A DNA stretch of 64,000 nucleotides from assembly GCA_016192145.1 (NCBI GenBank), contig JACPUT010000005.1, positions 1-64,000 of the forward strand, in the 5' to 3' direction. The DNA comes from Acidobacteriota bacterium. GTDB taxonomy: Bacteria; Acidobacteriota; Holophagae; Holophagales; Holophagaceae. The translations under genes were made by a program, and so were the position numbers. The notes under the pieces are model-generated. The model saw only the letters and a program-made list of their open reading frames with translations, was not told the origin of the DNA and ran no database searches. The first letter of the stretch is position 1, and each line of letters opens with the position of its first letter. Shown in pieces: positions 8,443 to 16,781 of this stretch.

Positions 8443-10401
8443 ATGAGCGCCCTTCCCCTCCCTCCCCGGCCGGAGATCCCCCAGGTGGATCCGGCCCTGT
8501 TGCAGGCCGCCTTCCAGGCCCTGCCCTCCGGCATGACCCTGGTGGACCTGGAGGGCCACTACATCCAGGCGAGCCCCGCCTTCTGCAAGATGCTCGGCTA
8601 CTCGGAGGAGGAGCTCCGCGGACTCTCCATCCAGGAGCTCACCCACCCCGATGACTGGGCCCGCCAGATTCGGTTCCTCATCGAACTGAAGGCCGGCAGC
8701 CGTCCCAGCTACCAGATGGAGAAGCGCTTCATCCGGAAGGATGGCGAGGAGATCTGGGCCTGGCTCCACGCCGCCCTCCTCCGGAACGAGGCGGGCGAGC
8801 CCATTTGCCTGGCTGCCTACATCCAGGACATCTCCGATCGCATCGCCGCCGAGAAGGCCCTCTCCCGCAGCCTCGACCGGCTCGCGGGGATCCTCACCAC
8901 CATGGAGGATGGCGTGGTGGAGATCGACCGGGAGGGCAACTTCATCTATGCCAACGAGGCCGCGGAGCGGATCCTGCGGCTCCCGGTGGAGACGATCACC
9001 ACCCGCAGCACGAACAGCAACCTCTGGTCCCTCCTGGACTGGGATGGACAGCCCATGGCCCCGGAGGACTCGCCCCTCTCCCGCGCCCTCGCCACCCGGC
9101 AGGTGGTCCGGGGCACCCGCTTCGGCCTCCGGCTCGAGGATGGCGTTCAGGTCTGGCTCATCGCCAACGCCGCCCCCCTCTTCGATGGCGAAGATCAGGT
9201 GCGGGGCGCCCTCGTGACCTTCCTCGATGTCACCGAGACCCGGCGCGGCGAGCAGGCCCTGCAGCAGTCCCAGCGGCTGGAGAGCCTGGGGCTGCTCGCC
9301 GGCAGCATCGCGCATGACTACAACAACCTCCTGGGGGCCCTCATCGTGAGCCTCGAGATGGCCCGCACGGAGACGACGCCCGGTACGGAGCAGTGCCGCC
9401 AGCTGGAGCGGGCCGAGGGCCTCGCCCAGCGCAGCGCCGATCTCACCCGCCAGCTGCTCGCGTACGCCGGGCGCGGGCAGGGCAAGAAGGAACACCTCGA
9501 CCTCAACGGGCTGGTGCGGGACATGGGCGACCTTCTCAAGGTCTCCATCGCCAAGCGCGCCCTCCTGGATCTCGACCTCGCGAGCGGGGACATGGGCCTC
9601 TGGGGCGACAAGGCCCAGCTCCAGCAGGTGCTCCTGAACCTCCTCACCAACGCCGCGGATGCCATGAAGGAGCGCCCCGGGAGCATCCGCATCACCACGG
9701 CCCGGTTCACCTATCCCCAGGGGCAGGTTCCATTGCCCATCGCCCGGAAGGGCCTCGGCCCCGGGGACTACCTGATGCTGGAAGTGAAGGATGAAGGCTG
9801 CGGCATGGACGCGGTCACCCTCCGCCGCATCTTCGAGCCCTTCTTCACCACCAAAGTCGAGGGGCGGGGCCTGGGCCTCTCCGCGATGCTGGGCATCGTG
9901 CGGAGCCACCAGGGGGTCGTGACCGTGGAGAGCACGCCGGAGGTCGGCACCTCTTTCCAGCTCTTCTTTCCGGCCTTCTCCGCCCATGGCAAAACGCACG
10001 AGCCCGCCCGCGCCCTGGAGCCCTTCCAAGGCCGCGGGCTCGTGATGGTCGTGGACGACGAGGCCGCGATCCGGGTGGTGGCCTCCGAGATCCTCACCAC
10101 CCTCGGGTTTGAGGTCATCACGGCGGAGGATGGCCTGGAGGCCCTCCGCCTCTTCCAGACCCGCGGCCCCGAGCTGGTGCTCGTGCTGCTGGACCTCACC
10201 ATGCCCCACCTGGATGGCTTCCAGACCCTCCAGCAGATGCGGGCCCTCCGCCCGGATATCCGGGTGCTCCTCAGCAGCGGCTTCGCGGATCCCGACCTGG
10301 ACATCCGGCTCAGCCCCGGCAGCGTGGCCGGCTTCCTGCCCAAGCCCTACCGCGTGCAGGACCTCATCCACGCCGTGAAGGACGCCCTCGACGGAGAATA
10401 A
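8443..10401 (+). CDS. hybrid PAS histidine kinase with C-terminal receiver
   Basis: 652 residues. Two PAS domains (about 20-130 and 145-270) precede an unusual HisKA box, LLAGSIAHDYNNLLGAL, with the phospho-His near residue 290. Then come an HATPase with DEGCGMD and GRGLGLSAMLG, and a receiver domain (about 525-645) with VVDDE, the phospho-Asp in LLDLTMP near 584 and the Lys in LPKPY. HDYNN is typical of hybrid NtrB-like kinases. There is no transmembrane segment, so signals are probably sensed in the cytosol. No separate response regulator is adjacent. Start ATG 8443 has GGGGA upstream. Confidence 0.92.
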   Translation: MSALPLPPRPEIPQVDPALLQAAFQALPSGMTLVDLEGHYIQASPAFCKMLGYSEEELRGLSIQELTHPDDWARQIRFLIELKAGSRPSYQMEKRFIRKDGEEIWAWLHAALLRNEAGEPICLAAYIQDISDRIAAEKALSRSLDRLAGILTTMEDGVVEIDREGNFIYANEAAERILRLPVETITTRSTNSNLWSLLDWDGQPMAPEDSPLSRALATRQVVRGTRFGLRLEDGVQVWLIANAAPLFDGEDQVRGALVTFLDVTETRRGEQALQQSQRLESLGLLAGSIAHDYNNLLGALIVSLEMARTETTPGTEQCRQLERAEGLAQRSADLTRQLLAYAGRGQGKKEHLDLNGLVRDMGDLLKVSIAKRALLDLDLASGDMGLWGDKAQLQQVLLNLLTNAADAMKERPGSIRITTARFTYPQGQVPLPIARKGLGPGDYLMLEVKDEGCGMDAVTLRRIFEPFFTTKVEGRGLGLSAMLGIVRSHQGVVTVESTPEVGTSFQLFFPAFSAHGKTHEPARALEPFQGRGLVMVVDDEAAIRVVASEILTTLGFEVITAEDGLEALRLFQTRGPELVLVLLDLTMPHLDGFQTLQQMRALRPDIRVLLSSGFADPDLDIRLSPGSVAGFLPKPYRVQDLIHAVKDALDGE

Positions 10402-10404
10402 ACT

Positions 10405-11388
10405 TCAGGGAACCGGAATCGCCTCGAGCACCTGCTCCAAGGTGAGTTCCCGCATGCACTGGCGCCGCTGGCAGGCCCGCTCGCGGCAGGGCGAGCAGGC
10501 GATGGCCGTGCGGAGCACCCGGCCCGTGCCCGGGGGCAGGCCCGCGACCACCGGATCCGAGGGACCGAAGAGGGCCGTCACGGGCACGCCCGCCAGTACC
10601 GCGAGGTGCAGCAGCCCCGTGTCGGGCGTGACCACGTGATCCGCCTGGCGCACGGCCGCCGCCAGCTGCCACCAGCCCATGGGCGGCAGGGCGGGCACGC
10701 CGCTCTCGGCGGGCAGCCACTCCCGGAGATCGGCCTCATCAGGGCCCAGGCTCCAGCGCAACTGCCACTTGCCCCGCAGCTCCTTGGCCAGGGCCACCCA
10801 CTCCCGCAGGGGCCAGCGCTTGATGCGCCCCGGCCTCGAAGTGCCCGGCACGAGCACCATCCGCGGCCGGCCATCGGTCCCCCAGGCGGGGCCGCACTCG
10901 GGCAGCGACGCGTCCTTCAGGATGGGCCGGAAGGTGCCGAGCCCCCGCACCCCCCGGCTGCGGCCAAAGGCCTCCGCCAGATCCAGGGCCTGGCGGTAGC
11001 GGCTCTGGTGCTTCCAATCCATCCGATGCGTCTGGAGGTGGTGGGCCAGCTCCTTGGTGACGCCATCGCCCCAGCGCTCTCCGATCCCCGCCCGAGCGGG
11101 GATCAGCGCGGACTTCAGGATGCCGTGGAAGTCCAGGCTCGCGTCCGCCCCCTTCACCTGCGCGGCGATGCGACCCAGCTCACCCCAGGCCCGCAGCGGG
11201 TTGGAGAGGGCCTTGCGCCGCACCAGCACCGGTTCGAACCCCGGGAAGGGGGCCAGCAGGGAGGCGTGCCGATCCTCGACCACGGCCTGGATCAGCGCCT
11301 CCGGGAAGGCCTCGCGAAGATTCATCCAGGCCGGCAATACCCGCAGGATGTCGCCAATGGCGGAAAGACGGAGGAGGGCCAGGTGCAT
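10405..11388 (-). CDS. GT9 heptosyltransferase (WaaC/WaaF-like)
   Basis: This 327-residue glycosyltransferase family 9 protein transfers ADP-heptose-type sugars to the LPS core at the inner face of the membrane. Visible features are the N-terminal LLRLSAIGDILRVLPA, the mid-protein VLVPGTSRPGRIKRWP and the C-terminal nucleotide-sugar motif VVTPDTGLLHLAVLAGVPV ... LFGPSDP. The length is typical. Which heptose position it serves is not readable. It ends 3 bp from the convergent histidine kinase. Its start faces the acyltransferase across a spacer almost filled by a repeat hairpin; TAACCT lies 8 bases before the ATG and no SD is seen. Confidence 0.88.
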   Translation of the reverse strand: MHLALLRLSAIGDILRVLPAWMNLREAFPEALIQAVVEDRHASLLAPFPGFEPVLVRRKALSNPLRAWGELGRIAAQVKGADASLDFHGILKSALIPARAGIGERWGDGVTKELAHHLQTHRMDWKHQSRYRQALDLAEAFGRSRGVRGLGTFRPILKDASLPECGPAWGTDGRPRMVLVPGTSRPGRIKRWPLREWVALAKELRGKWQLRWSLGPDEADLREWLPAESGVPALPPMGWWQLAAAVRQADHVVTPDTGLLHLAVLAGVPVTALFGPSDPVVAGLPPGTGRVLRTAIACSPCRERACQRRQCMRELTLEQVLEAIPVP

Positions 11389-11396
11389 GGGGCTTC

Positions 11397-11402
11397 AGGT
11401 TA
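11397..11402 (-). promoter_or_regulatory. possible leaderless -10 hexamer
   Basis: On the minus strand TAACCT lies eight bases before the ATG of the heptosyltransferase, which lacks an SD. The spacing is two bases longer than in the other cases, so this is a weak call. Any -35 region would fall inside the repeat hairpin. Confidence 0.3.
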
Positions 11403-11405
11403 TCA

Positions 11406-11543
11406 GGCTGGAGACTGGAGGCTGGAGACTGGAGACTGGAGGCTGGGAAGCGCGGCGGCCCTGCGGGCCGCAACCTTTGAGGGTGGCCGGCGCCTTCGGC
11501 GCCGCGCCTTTTCCACCTCCAGTCTCCAGCCTCCAGCCTCTCC
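11406..11543. repeat. tandem-repeat-armed hairpin element A
   Basis: The left arm holds six contiguous 7-nt units (CTGGAGR, positions 11408-11449). The right arm holds four complementary units (YCTCCAG-like, 11516-11543). Between them are two perfect GC hairpins: GCGGCC/GGCCGC at 11455-11471 and GGCGCC/GGCGCC at 11489-11503. Units differ only at the final A/G apart from the end units. The element fills nearly all of the 176-bp spacer between two divergent genes, and it has the same plan as the element at 48431. Confidence 0.85.
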
Positions 11544-11552
11544 TCCCTGCGC

Positions 11553-11558
11553 GATACT
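11553..11558 (+). promoter_or_regulatory. leaderless-type -10 hexamer
   Basis: GATACT lies exactly six bases before the ATG at 11565, which has no SD. It sits just outside the right arm of element A. Confidence 0.35.
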
Positions 11559-11564
11559 GGTGCC

Positions 11565-12395
11565 ATGTCCCACCCCAAGACGCCCTTCGCCGAGGATCAG
11601 AGCAAGAACCCGCCCGCCAAGGGCTTTTTCGAAGTGCTGCTGCGCCGCTTCGCCCGGGGCAGCTACGTGCTGGCCGTGCTGCTGCTCTACCTCGTGGCCT
11701 CCACGGCCCTGGGCGTGGCCCTGGCGCCGGCCCTCTGGGTGTGGGGCAAGACGGCGGCCTTCGGCGCCGGCTGGCCGGGCGCGTGGCCCTGGATCTGGGT
11801 GGGCTTCAGCTCCGCCTGCTGTTTCTTCATTTTCGGGCTCGCCCTCATGTCCGTGGTGCCCGTCTACAACGCCCTCCTCCCCACGCGCTTCGGCCGCTTC
11901 AAGGGCGGCTATTACACGCTGGCCGCAGTGCCCTGGTTCATCCACAACGGCCTCTTCTACCTCGTGCGCTTCACCTTCCTTCCCTTCGCCACCCTCACGC
12001 CCTTCGGAATCTGGTTTCTCAAGGCCATGGGCATGAAGATCGGCCGCCATGCCTTCATCAACACGGAGCTCATCAGCGACCCCCGCCTCATCGAGGTGGG
12101 GGATGACGCCGCCCTGGGGGGGAGCGTACGCATCTTCGCCCACTACGGCGGCGGGGGAAACCTCGTCATCGCCCCCGTGAGAATCGGGAACCGGGCCACC
12201 CTGGGCGCCGGGGCCTGCGTCATGGGGGATGTGGAAGTTGGGGAGGGGGCCGTGGTCCTGCCCCACTCCGTGCTGTTGCCCGGTTCTCGGGTCCCCGCCG
12301 GGGAGACCTGGGGCGGGGTCCCCGCCCGCCGCATCACCCGGGAGGAGATGGATGAGATCAAACTGCATATCAAAGGATTGATGGATATCGGATAA
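11565..12395 (+). CDS. membrane-linked left-handed beta-helix acyltransferase
   Basis: 276 residues. Two N-terminal transmembrane segments (about 33-60 and 80-105) and a further hydrophobic stretch near 128-150 precede a hexapeptide-repeat domain (about 155-250: ALGGSVRIF, VRIGNRATLGAGACVMG, VEVGEGAVVLPHSVLLPGS), which ends in a WGGVPARRI cap. This looks like the transferase half of non-ribosomal peptide synthetase-like or capsule/LPS O-acyltransferases. It probably acetylates a sugar or lipid at the membrane. Divergence from the LPS heptosyltransferase supports an envelope role, but the acceptor is unknown. Confidence 0.72.
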   Translation: MSHPKTPFAEDQSKNPPAKGFFEVLLRRFARGSYVLAVLLLYLVASTALGVALAPALWVWGKTAAFGAGWPGAWPWIWVGFSSACCFFIFGLALMSVVPVYNALLPTRFGRFKGGYYTLAAVPWFIHNGLFYLVRFTFLPFATLTPFGIWFLKAMGMKIGRHAFINTELISDPRLIEVGDDAALGGSVRIFAHYGGGGNLVIAPVRIGNRATLGAGACVMGDVEVGEGAVVLPHSVLLPGSRVPAGETWGGVPARRITREEMDEIKLHIKGLMDIG

Positions 12396-12497
12396 CGAAC
12401 TTCGCCCGGGCCTACCCCAGGTTTAGGGGGCCAAACGGCATACAAGCCGCCCCAACCCAACTAAGATCATTGAACCCCCACCTTTTCCAGGAACGCC

Positions 12498-13436
12498 ATG
12501 AATCGATCCACCATCCTCGCCATCCTGCTCCTGCCCTTCCTGGGGGCTCCCCTCGCCAGCCAGGAGGCCGCACCAGCCGCGCAGGCCCCCGACGCCTCGA
12601 ACATCCCCCTCGCCCAGCGCCTCAATACGGTGCGGCCCGAGGTGGATCGCCTGCTGGATGCGCTGCAGCCCAAGGAAGCCCTGGCCAAGGCGGAGGCCCT
12701 TCTTCCGGCCGCCAAACCCACCTGGGACAATACGGACGGCAACGCCCAATACCGCAGCTACACCACCTTCCCCGACTACGCCTCGGCCTATTACCTCGCC
12801 TCCCGGGCCGCGACCGCCGCCGGCGAATGGGAGAAGGGCCTCGACTACCTCCGCAAGGCCCAGGCCGTCCTGCAGGACAACGCCGCCCAGGCCCAGATCG
12901 CCTTCCCCAAGATCTCCGAGGCCTACCTCGCCCAGGCCCAACGCGGCCGGGACATGCTGAAGGACAACGAAGCCTTCATCAAGGAACTCCGGGCCAAGGC
13001 CAACCCCGACGCCGGCGATCTGCAGCAGTTGGGTCTCGTGGCCGCCGAGGAGAAGGGCATCGCCAATAACGAGAAGTGGGCGAAGATCTTCCTCTCCTAC
13101 ATCGACGTAGCCAAGAAGGATGCCACCCGCTACGACGATTCGGTGAAGGCCCAGGAGGACCGGATCAAGGCCGAGGAAACCAACATCGCCAGCTACAAGG
13201 CCGGCAAGGGCGACAAGGCCAAGTGGGTGGACGCCATCGTCTCAAACCCCTCCTACCTCACCACCGGCTTCCCTGATAAGCGCACCCGCTTCGAGTTCCT
13301 CTGCCGCCTGGCCCTGCTGGACCCCACCAACGCGAAGGTCACCACCGCCATCGACGTGGAGCTGGGCAAGGTGCCGCCCCCGCCCGTGAAGGCCACCAAA
13401 CCCGCCAAGCCAATCAAGGGCAAGAAGAACAAATAG
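12498..13436 (+). CDS. secreted helical (TPR-like) protein of unknown function
   Basis: This 312-residue protein has a signal peptide (hydrophobic residues 6-18, cleavage near LASQEA) and is otherwise helical. A TPR-like stretch lies at about residues 90-150 (YYLASRAATAAGEWEKGLDYLRKAQ) and a Lys/Pro-rich basic tail at the C-terminus (PPPPVKATKPAKPIKGKK). I recognise no family. ATG 12498 has AGGAA upstream, and TAAGAT near 12461 could be its -10 box. A strong hairpin follows the stop, so it is probably monocistronic. Confidence 0.7.
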   Translation: MNRSTILAILLLPFLGAPLASQEAAPAAQAPDASNIPLAQRLNTVRPEVDRLLDALQPKEALAKAEALLPAAKPTWDNTDGNAQYRSYTTFPDYASAYYLASRAATAAGEWEKGLDYLRKAQAVLQDNAAQAQIAFPKISEAYLAQAQRGRDMLKDNEAFIKELRAKANPDAGDLQQLGLVAAEEKGIANNEKWAKIFLSYIDVAKKDATRYDDSVKAQEDRIKAEETNIASYKAGKGDKAKWVDAIVSNPSYLTTGFPDKRTRFEFLCRLALLDPTNAKVTTAIDVELGKVPPPPVKATKPAKPIKGKKNK

Positions 13437-13453
13437 CACTCCGCCCTTCGCCG

Positions 13454-13496
13454 ATCCCCCGGGGCCGTTCGCCGATGCGAGGCAGCCCCGGGGGAT
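13454..13496 (+). terminator. stem-loop terminator
   Basis: A perfect 11-bp GC-rich stem (ATCCCCCGGGG at 13454-13464 and its complement at 13486-13496, 21-nt loop) begins 18 bp past the stop of the secreted helical protein. Only two T follow, so termination is likely but not textbook. Confidence 0.6.
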
Positions 13497-13528
13497 TTGC
13501 CTGCTCAGACTTGGGACAGAGGTTCGCC

Positions 13529-14257
13529 ATGCCCCCATCCACCCCTGAGACCGGATTCCTAGAGGTAGCCCTGAGCCCCCGGGCCTACGGGGCCCTGGCC
13601 TATCAGATCGCGGGTCTGCCCCTGGGCATCGCGACCTTCACCTGGGTCGCCACGGGCCTATCCCTTTCGTTCGGCCTCTCCTTCATCGGCGTCGGCCTGA
13701 TCCTAGGAATGGCCTACCTGCTCGCCAGCCGCGCCATGGCCGTGGGCCAGGGCCGGCTGGCCGCCTACATCTCCGCCGAGGAGGGACCCGCCGCCCTGCC
13801 CCTGCCCACCGCGGCGGGATTCTGGGCTCGCCTGGGCGCCCTCCTGAAGGATCCCGCCAGCTGGACCGCCCAGGTCTACCTGCTGCTCCGCATGCCGCTG
13901 GGGATCCTGGGATTCACCCTCCTCATCACCCTGCTGAGCCTCTCCCTCTCCGCCCTCTTCCTGGGGCTCTTCCCTTGGTACCACCTCGAATCCGCCGGGA
14001 ACGGCCTCGTCCACCTCCAGAGCCGGCACGGCTCCATGACCTGCGACCTGGGCATGGACGCCCTGGTGCAGGCCTTCATCCGCCATCCCGGACCTGCACG
14101 CCTCACCGCCGCCGCCGTGGGCTTCCTCGGCTTCCTGGCCACGCTCCATATCTCGCTGGGCCTGACGCGGTTGGAGGCCGCGCTGGCGCGACTGCTGCTG
14201 CGGGGCCGGAATTCCAAGAAAAAAGGCAGGCCAGTGATGAACAGTGATGAACAGTGA
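13529..14257 (+). CDS. sensor-domain-type integral membrane protein
   Basis: 242 residues. The arrangement of paired transmembrane helices (about 25-75, then 120-160 and 190-220), with LPLGIATFTWVATGLSLSFG and a second RMPLGILGFTLLITLLSLSL, matches the putative sensor domain normally found at the N-terminus of actinobacterial histidine kinases. Here no kinase follows, so it is a free-standing copy. ATG 13529 has AGAGG six bases upstream. The last ten residues (PVMNSDEQ and neighbours) are encoded by the left arm of a repeat hairpin, so insertion or growth of that element has probably rewritten the C-terminus. Confidence 0.65.
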   Translation: MPPSTPETGFLEVALSPRAYGALAYQIAGLPLGIATFTWVATGLSLSFGLSFIGVGLILGMAYLLASRAMAVGQGRLAAYISAEEGPAALPLPTAAGFWARLGALLKDPASWTAQVYLLLRMPLGILGFTLLITLLSLSLSALFLGLFPWYHLESAGNGLVHLQSRHGSMTCDLGMDALVQAFIRHPGPARLTAAAVGFLGFLATLHISLGLTRLEAALARLLLRGRNSKKKGRPVMNSDEQ

Positions 14258-14312
14258 TGGCGACTTGATATGCCCATCACCGTTCATCACTGTTCATCAC
14301 CGGCCTGCTTTT
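14221..14312. repeat. tandem-repeat-armed hairpin element C
   Basis: A 40-nt left arm (14221-14260) and a 39-nt right arm (14274-14312) pair over nearly their whole length, with one extra G and two A/G differences. Each arm contains an 11-nt unit (CAGTGATGAAC-like), present about 2.5 times. The arms are bounded by AAAA outside on the left and TTTT on the right. The 13-nt loop is CGACTTGATATGC. The left arm lies inside the 3' end of the preceding gene and includes its stop codon. Confidence 0.88.
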
Positions 14313-14372
14313 GATTTTCCCCGACCGAGTGTTGGTTCCCCCGCCGAGCCGACACCCCTCTCCGGCCCCTGT

Positions 14373-14378
14373 TAGCCT
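14373..14378 (+). promoter_or_regulatory. leaderless-type -10 hexamer
   Basis: TAGCCT lies exactly six bases before the ATG at 14385, which has no SD. CCGACA, 18 bases further upstream, could be a weak -35 box. Confidence 0.45.
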
Positions 14379-14384
14379 GAAACC

Positions 14385-16778
14385 ATGGTCCGAGGCTCGA
14401 ACAAGCAACGTCACTCCATCCGTGCCCCCCGGCAAACGCCGGACCGCCGCCCCGGGGAAAAGCCCAAGGGCGCGCCCCCGAAACCCCGCGAGGTGCCTTG
14501 GCGGCCCTTCGAGACCTTTGAAGCCACCTTCTCCGGAATGGTGGAAGGCACGGGCGGCTTCCTCCGCCCCGTGGGCATGACCCGGGCCGACAACCTCGAT
14601 CTCCGCGTGGACTGGCGGGACCAGAACGGGGCCATCCACAACGACCGCGTCATGGCCGAGCTCACGGGCCAGGATTTCCAGGGCCGCCTGCGGGGCCGCG
14701 TCATCAAGGTGCTGGGCCGGGGCGAACTGCCCATCCCCTGCACCCTGCAGCAGCAGGCCTTCGGTTGGCGCGCCGTGCCCCTGGAGCCCCGCATCCAGCA
14801 ACTGGTGGTGGTGCCGCCCACGGACCTCGCCGGCGAGGGCGACCTCGTGAGCGTGCTCTTGGACAAGGACCCCACCACCCAGCAACTGAAGGGCAAGGTC
14901 CTCGCCAAGCTGGGCCGCCCCACGGATCTCCGCATCGAGAACAAGCTCACCGCCGCCCTCTTCAACCTGCGCACGGAATTCCCGGACGCCGTGATGCAGG
15001 AGCTGGCCCCCTTCCCCACCTCCATCCCCGAGGAGTGGGCCAAGGGCCGGGAGGATCTGCGCAAGATCCTCACCTGCACCATCGATCCCCCCACGGCCAG
15101 GGACTTCGACGATGCCATCAGCTTGGAATCGCTGCCCGACAGCGAAGGCGGCGGCTGGATCCTCGGGGTCCACATCGCCGACGTGAGCCACTACGTGCAG
15201 GAGAATGGTCCCCTCGATCTCGAAGCCAAGCTGCGCGGCACCAGCGTCTACTTCCCCGATGAATGCATCCCCATGATCCCCGAGCGCCTCAGCGGCGACC
15301 TCTGCTCCCTGCGGGAGAAGGTGGATCGCCTCACCATGACCGCGTGGATGACGCTTTCGCCCTCCATGGAAGTCATCGAGACCCGCTTCAGCGAGAGCGT
15401 GATCCACAGCCGCAAGCGCCTCACGTACGACGATGTGAAACACGCCTGCCTGGACGGCGACCGGAAGAAGCAGGCGGAGCTGGGCCCTGAGCTCATGGAG
15501 ATGCTGAGTGAGGCCCTCGCGGTCTCCCGCAGCCTCACGGCCAAGCGCCTGGAGCGCGGGGCCATGAACCTGGACACCATCGAGATCAAGTTCGAGTTCG
15601 GCGAGGATGGCCGCGTCACCGACGCCCAGCCCTACGAGCGCCACGACGCCCACAAGATGATCGAGGAGTTCATGCTCCTCGCCAATGAGGCCGTGGCGAG
15701 CTTCTTCACCCGCAAGAAGCTGCCGACGATGTACCGCATCCACGACAACCCCGATCCCCTGAAGCTGGAGATCTTCGCGGAAACGGCGCGCGCCTTCGGC
15801 CTGCTCACCGGGAAGGACAAGCCCACCCCTGAGGTGCTCAACGCCATGCTCCTGAAGGTGAAGGACACGGCCATGGAGGCCCTCATCAACACGCTGCTCC
15901 TCCGCAGCTTGAAGAAGGCGGAGTACAGCGCGGAGAACATCGGCCACTCGGGCCTGGCGCTGGATGACTACCTCCACTTCACGAGCCCCATCCGCCGCTA
16001 CCCCGACCTCATCGTCCACCGCCTCCTGCGTCGGGTGCTGCGGGGCGAGAAGCTCGCCGCCGATCTCCAGGGCCAGCTCGCCAACCTGGCCAAGCAGTGC
16101 AGCGACGCCGAGCAGAAGGCCACCGAGGCCGAGCGCGAGAACGACAAGTGGAAGGCCTGCCTGCTTATGAAGGACAAGATCGGCAAGCGCTACAGGGGCC
16201 GCATCGCCGGGCTCAGCCCCAAGGCCATGTTCGTCCAGCTGGAGCACCCCTGGGTGGAGGCCGGCGTGCCCCTGGGCGCCCTGGGCAGCGACTTCGTCAT
16301 GGATGAGCACCGCACCACCCTCACGGGCAAGCGCGGCCAGGTGGTCCTCCACATCGGCGACGTGGTGCAGGCCGAGATCACCGCCGTGGACGAGGAGCTG
16401 CGCCGCGTCAGCGCCTGGGTCGTGGAAGTGCAGGCCCGGGATGGCGTCGGCAAGCCCTTCCAGTTCATCCCCACCCTCAGCGCCCCCGCCCGCCTCACCG
16501 AGGATGATCTGGAGAAGCCCAAGAGCCGCTTCGAAGGCCGCAGCGCCGGCGAGCGCGGCCGCCGGGATGAAAAGCCCCGGGGCCGCGCCCCCAAGAAGGC
16601 GAGGGAGGCCGCAGCAGGTGGCGAAAGCCGCAAGCCCAAGCACACGTTCAAGGGATCGAGCATCGGCGCTGCGCGTGAGGCCAGCCCCAGGCCCCCCAAA
16701 GGCACCGTGAGATCCGGCGGCAAGGGCCCCCGCAAGGGCGGCGGCGGCACGATCAAAGCCGGGAAGAAGCGGGGCTGA
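14385..16778 (+). CDS. rnr: ribonuclease R
   Basis: This 797-residue 3'-to-5' exoribonuclease degrades structured RNA. After a basic N-terminus and an OB region it has the RNB catalytic domain. The metal-binding Asp cluster IDPPTARDFDDA lies at about residues 232-243, followed by GVHIADVSHYV, SVYFPDECIPMIPE and the C-terminal RNB motif TSPIRRYPDLIVHR. An S1 domain follows (about 595-690, DKIGKRYRGRIAGLSPKAMF), then a 100-residue Lys/Arg/Gly/Pro-rich tail, as in other RNase R proteins. Translation appears leaderless. It ends 3 bp from a convergent phosphatase gene. Confidence 0.93.
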   Translation: MVRGSNKQRHSIRAPRQTPDRRPGEKPKGAPPKPREVPWRPFETFEATFSGMVEGTGGFLRPVGMTRADNLDLRVDWRDQNGAIHNDRVMAELTGQDFQGRLRGRVIKVLGRGELPIPCTLQQQAFGWRAVPLEPRIQQLVVVPPTDLAGEGDLVSVLLDKDPTTQQLKGKVLAKLGRPTDLRIENKLTAALFNLRTEFPDAVMQELAPFPTSIPEEWAKGREDLRKILTCTIDPPTARDFDDAISLESLPDSEGGGWILGVHIADVSHYVQENGPLDLEAKLRGTSVYFPDECIPMIPERLSGDLCSLREKVDRLTMTAWMTLSPSMEVIETRFSESVIHSRKRLTYDDVKHACLDGDRKKQAELGPELMEMLSEALAVSRSLTAKRLERGAMNLDTIEIKFEFGEDGRVTDAQPYERHDAHKMIEEFMLLANEAVASFFTRKKLPTMYRIHDNPDPLKLEIFAETARAFGLLTGKDKPTPEVLNAMLLKVKDTAMEALINTLLLRSLKKAEYSAENIGHSGLALDDYLHFTSPIRRYPDLIVHRLLRRVLRGEKLAADLQGQLANLAKQCSDAEQKATEAERENDKWKACLLMKDKIGKRYRGRIAGLSPKAMFVQLEHPWVEAGVPLGALGSDFVMDEHRTTLTGKRGQVVLHIGDVVQAEITAVDEELRRVSAWVVEVQARDGVGKPFQFIPTLSAPARLTEDDLEKPKSRFEGRSAGERGRRDEKPRGRAPKKAREAAAGGESRKPKHTFKGSSIGAAREASPRPPKGTVRSGGKGPRKGGGGTIKAGKKRG

Positions 16779-16781
16779 GCC

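Noticed and set aside
8326-10371. 681-codon open frame antisense to the hybrid kinase
   Set aside because: Same shadow-frame pattern, while the sense frame encodes a complete kinase.
11406-11543. CRISPR-like array suggested by regular short repeats
   Set aside because: Units are 7 nt, directly abutting and without spacers, and the arms are inverted to each other. No cas genes are present.
14277-16643. 788-codon open frame antisense to RNase R
   Set aside because: It is a GC-rich shadow frame; its composition (Gly, Glu, His, Leu runs) is that of antisense codons and no domain is seen.
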